Source: Sulfuricurvum sp.
GTDB taxonomy: Bacteria > Campylobacterota > Campylobacteria > Campylobacterales > Sulfurimonadaceae
DNA length: 64,000 nt
Assembly: GCA_030694265.1 (NCBI GenBank)
Contig: JAUXYP010000020.1
Span: 100,862 to 164,861, forward strand
Reading direction: 5' to 3'
Part shown: positions 63,135 to 64,000 of the stretch, one piece after another
Numbering within the stretch: the first letter of the stretch is position 1
Layout: each line of letters begins with the position of its first letter
Notes under the pieces: generated by a model
The model's database searches: none
Told to the model about the DNA's origin: nothing
What the model saw: the letters and a program-made list of their open reading frames with translations, nothing else
Made by a program: the position numbers and the translations under genes

Positions 63135-64000
63135 ATTTCTCACGCGTTAAAACAAAGCTGTTAGTAGATCATCCCTATTTTGGAACATTGGTGAGTGCTT
63201 TGGAGATTGTCGTAAACGATAATATTGAAAGCTTTACCTCGCACGGGAAACGGTTTGAATACCGAGAAGATTTTTTCAATACGCTTAGCGATGAGCAAGT
63301 GGCCTTTTCTCTCGCCAATGCCTCTATGCATAGAGTCCTTTCCCATCCCTCACGGTTGGCGAATCGCAGTCCATGGCTATGGTACACGGCATGTGATCAT
63401 GCGATTAACAACATGCTTATCGATAACGAGTTTGTCCCTCCTAGCAAAATCACCTATGATCCGAGATTTCGTGGCAAGTATGCCGAAGAGATTTACGAGA
63501 TGTTGCTTGATACGATCACCCGTGAAGATTTGAATGACAAAGATAACGATTCCAGACGTAGTGACGATACGCTTGAGGATAAATTGGAAGCAGCGCAGCA
63601 GGAAATTCTGTCTCAAAACGCGTTGAACAAAGCCCAAGATATGAAAAGTTTACCGCAAGGGTTAGAGAGGCTCATACCGATTATTGCTAGAGGGGTAATC
63701 GATTGGCGTACGCAACTGCGCGATACGATTGGCGGTTATTATGTCAGTGATTACACGATTATCCCTCCCTCTAAAAAGCTCCTTTATCAGGGAATTTATT
63801 TACCTGGCGCCTATTCACGTCATTTGGAGCTTGCCATCGCGATTGACAGCTCTGGTTCGGTGGATGAAGGTTTATTGGGACAGTTCATTGCTGAGATAGA
63901 ATCGATTACGGAGCTTTTCGGGTCATACAGTATTGATTTGATAATATGCGATGACCGTGTACGCTCGCATCAAAAATTTATGAGCGGTGAATTGATCAGT
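63128..64000 (+). CDS. VWA-like DUF2201 protein, cut by window end
   Basis: The first 291 residues are visible; the gene continues past the right edge. The N-terminal part matches the DUF2201 putative metallopeptidase region (HRVLSHPSRLANRSPWLWYTACDHAINNML, read in two parts). Where other members have HExxH, this one reads NASMH, so the first His and the catalytic Glu are missing. A linker is followed by a VWA domain beginning LELAIAIDSSGSVDEG, which keeps the DxSxS metal-site pattern. It is the usual partner of MoxR ATPases. Function in this lineage is unknown. Confidence 0.8.
   Translation, partial: MLDFSRVKTKLLVDHPYFGTLVSALEIVVNDNIESFTSHGKRFEYREDFFNTLSDEQVAFSLANASMHRVLSHPSRLANRSPWLWYTACDHAINNMLIDNEFVPPSKITYDPRFRGKYAEEIYEMLLDTITREDLNDKDNDSRRSDDTLEDKLEAAQQEILSQNALNKAQDMKSLPQGLERLIPIIARGVIDWRTQLRDTIGGYYVSDYTIIPPSKKLLYQGIYLPGAYSRHLELAIAIDSSGSVDEGLLGQFIAEIESITELFGSYSIDLIICDDRVRSHQKFMSGELIS

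Overview
The window looks like a piece of chromosome from a free-living, chemolithotrophic member of the Campylobacterota (Epsilonproteobacteria), probably close to Sulfuricurvum or Sulfurimonas. The evidence is a set of lineage-typical features: an HP0268-like protein, a single XerH-type recombinase, FliW beside ProC, BamD beside Lon, the block kdsA-ribH-nusB, menaquinone synthesis by the futalosine route (mqnC), an ATP synthase c subunit with a signal-peptide-like N-terminus, prepilins with an RRA/FTMIE cleavage site, and the order guaA-hemD-6S RNA-purD-RDD-lptD-mlaD-pnp. The genus is an inference. I see no phage, insertion sequence or CRISPR array. Genes are dense and many overlap by 4-14 bases.

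Region by region: 1-2.9 kb holds nusA (partial, minus strand), an HP0268-like gene, miaB and a DUF374 acyltransferase. From 2.9 to 5.8 kb xerH is coupled to three genes with PilM-, PilN- and PilO-like architecture. From 5.8 to 12.7 kb are proC-fliW, bamD-lon and tilS-rimO. From 12.7 to 16.7 kb are the methionine sulfoxide reductase pair msrPQ and two flavoproteins. From 16.8 to 23.2 kb are kdsA, ribH, nusB, mqnC, a non-catalytic M16 peptidase homologue, recG and hpf. A dispersed palindromic repeat lies between recG and hpf and encodes the last residues of RecG.

The least explained part is 23.4-35.7 kb. A leader with competing stems and a possible pseudoknot precedes a 1452-residue exported protein, which is followed by three overlapping prepilin-like genes. 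Converging on these is a four-gene signalling set: a PAS protein, an HPt protein, a NIT-domain hybrid kinase and a single-domain response regulator. The pilin operon and the PilM/N/O-like operon could be parts of one envelope pilus or secretion machine; no ATPase, platform protein or secretin is in the window.

From 35.8 to 44.8 kb are uvrC, a tiny LptM-like lipoprotein gene overlapping nadB, the antiporter gene nhaD, and a SulP transporter / small exported protein / beta-carbonic anhydrase / SulP transporter cluster that looks like a dissolved-inorganic-carbon uptake module. From 45 to 55 kb are guaA, hemD, 6S RNA, purD, an RDD membrane protein, lptD, an MCE protein with an unusual beta-rich C-terminus, and pnp. 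From 55 to 60.8 kb are atpE, tRNA-Leu(GAG), an exported rhodanese, a CBS-PAS-GGDEF-EAL protein, an acidic protein, an ExoX-like exonuclease, a TonB-like protein and a small unknown. The window ends in a coupled helical-repeat / MoxR ATPase / VWA-protein operon, cut off by the window edge.

All calls come from reading the sequence and from remembered family features; no database search was run.
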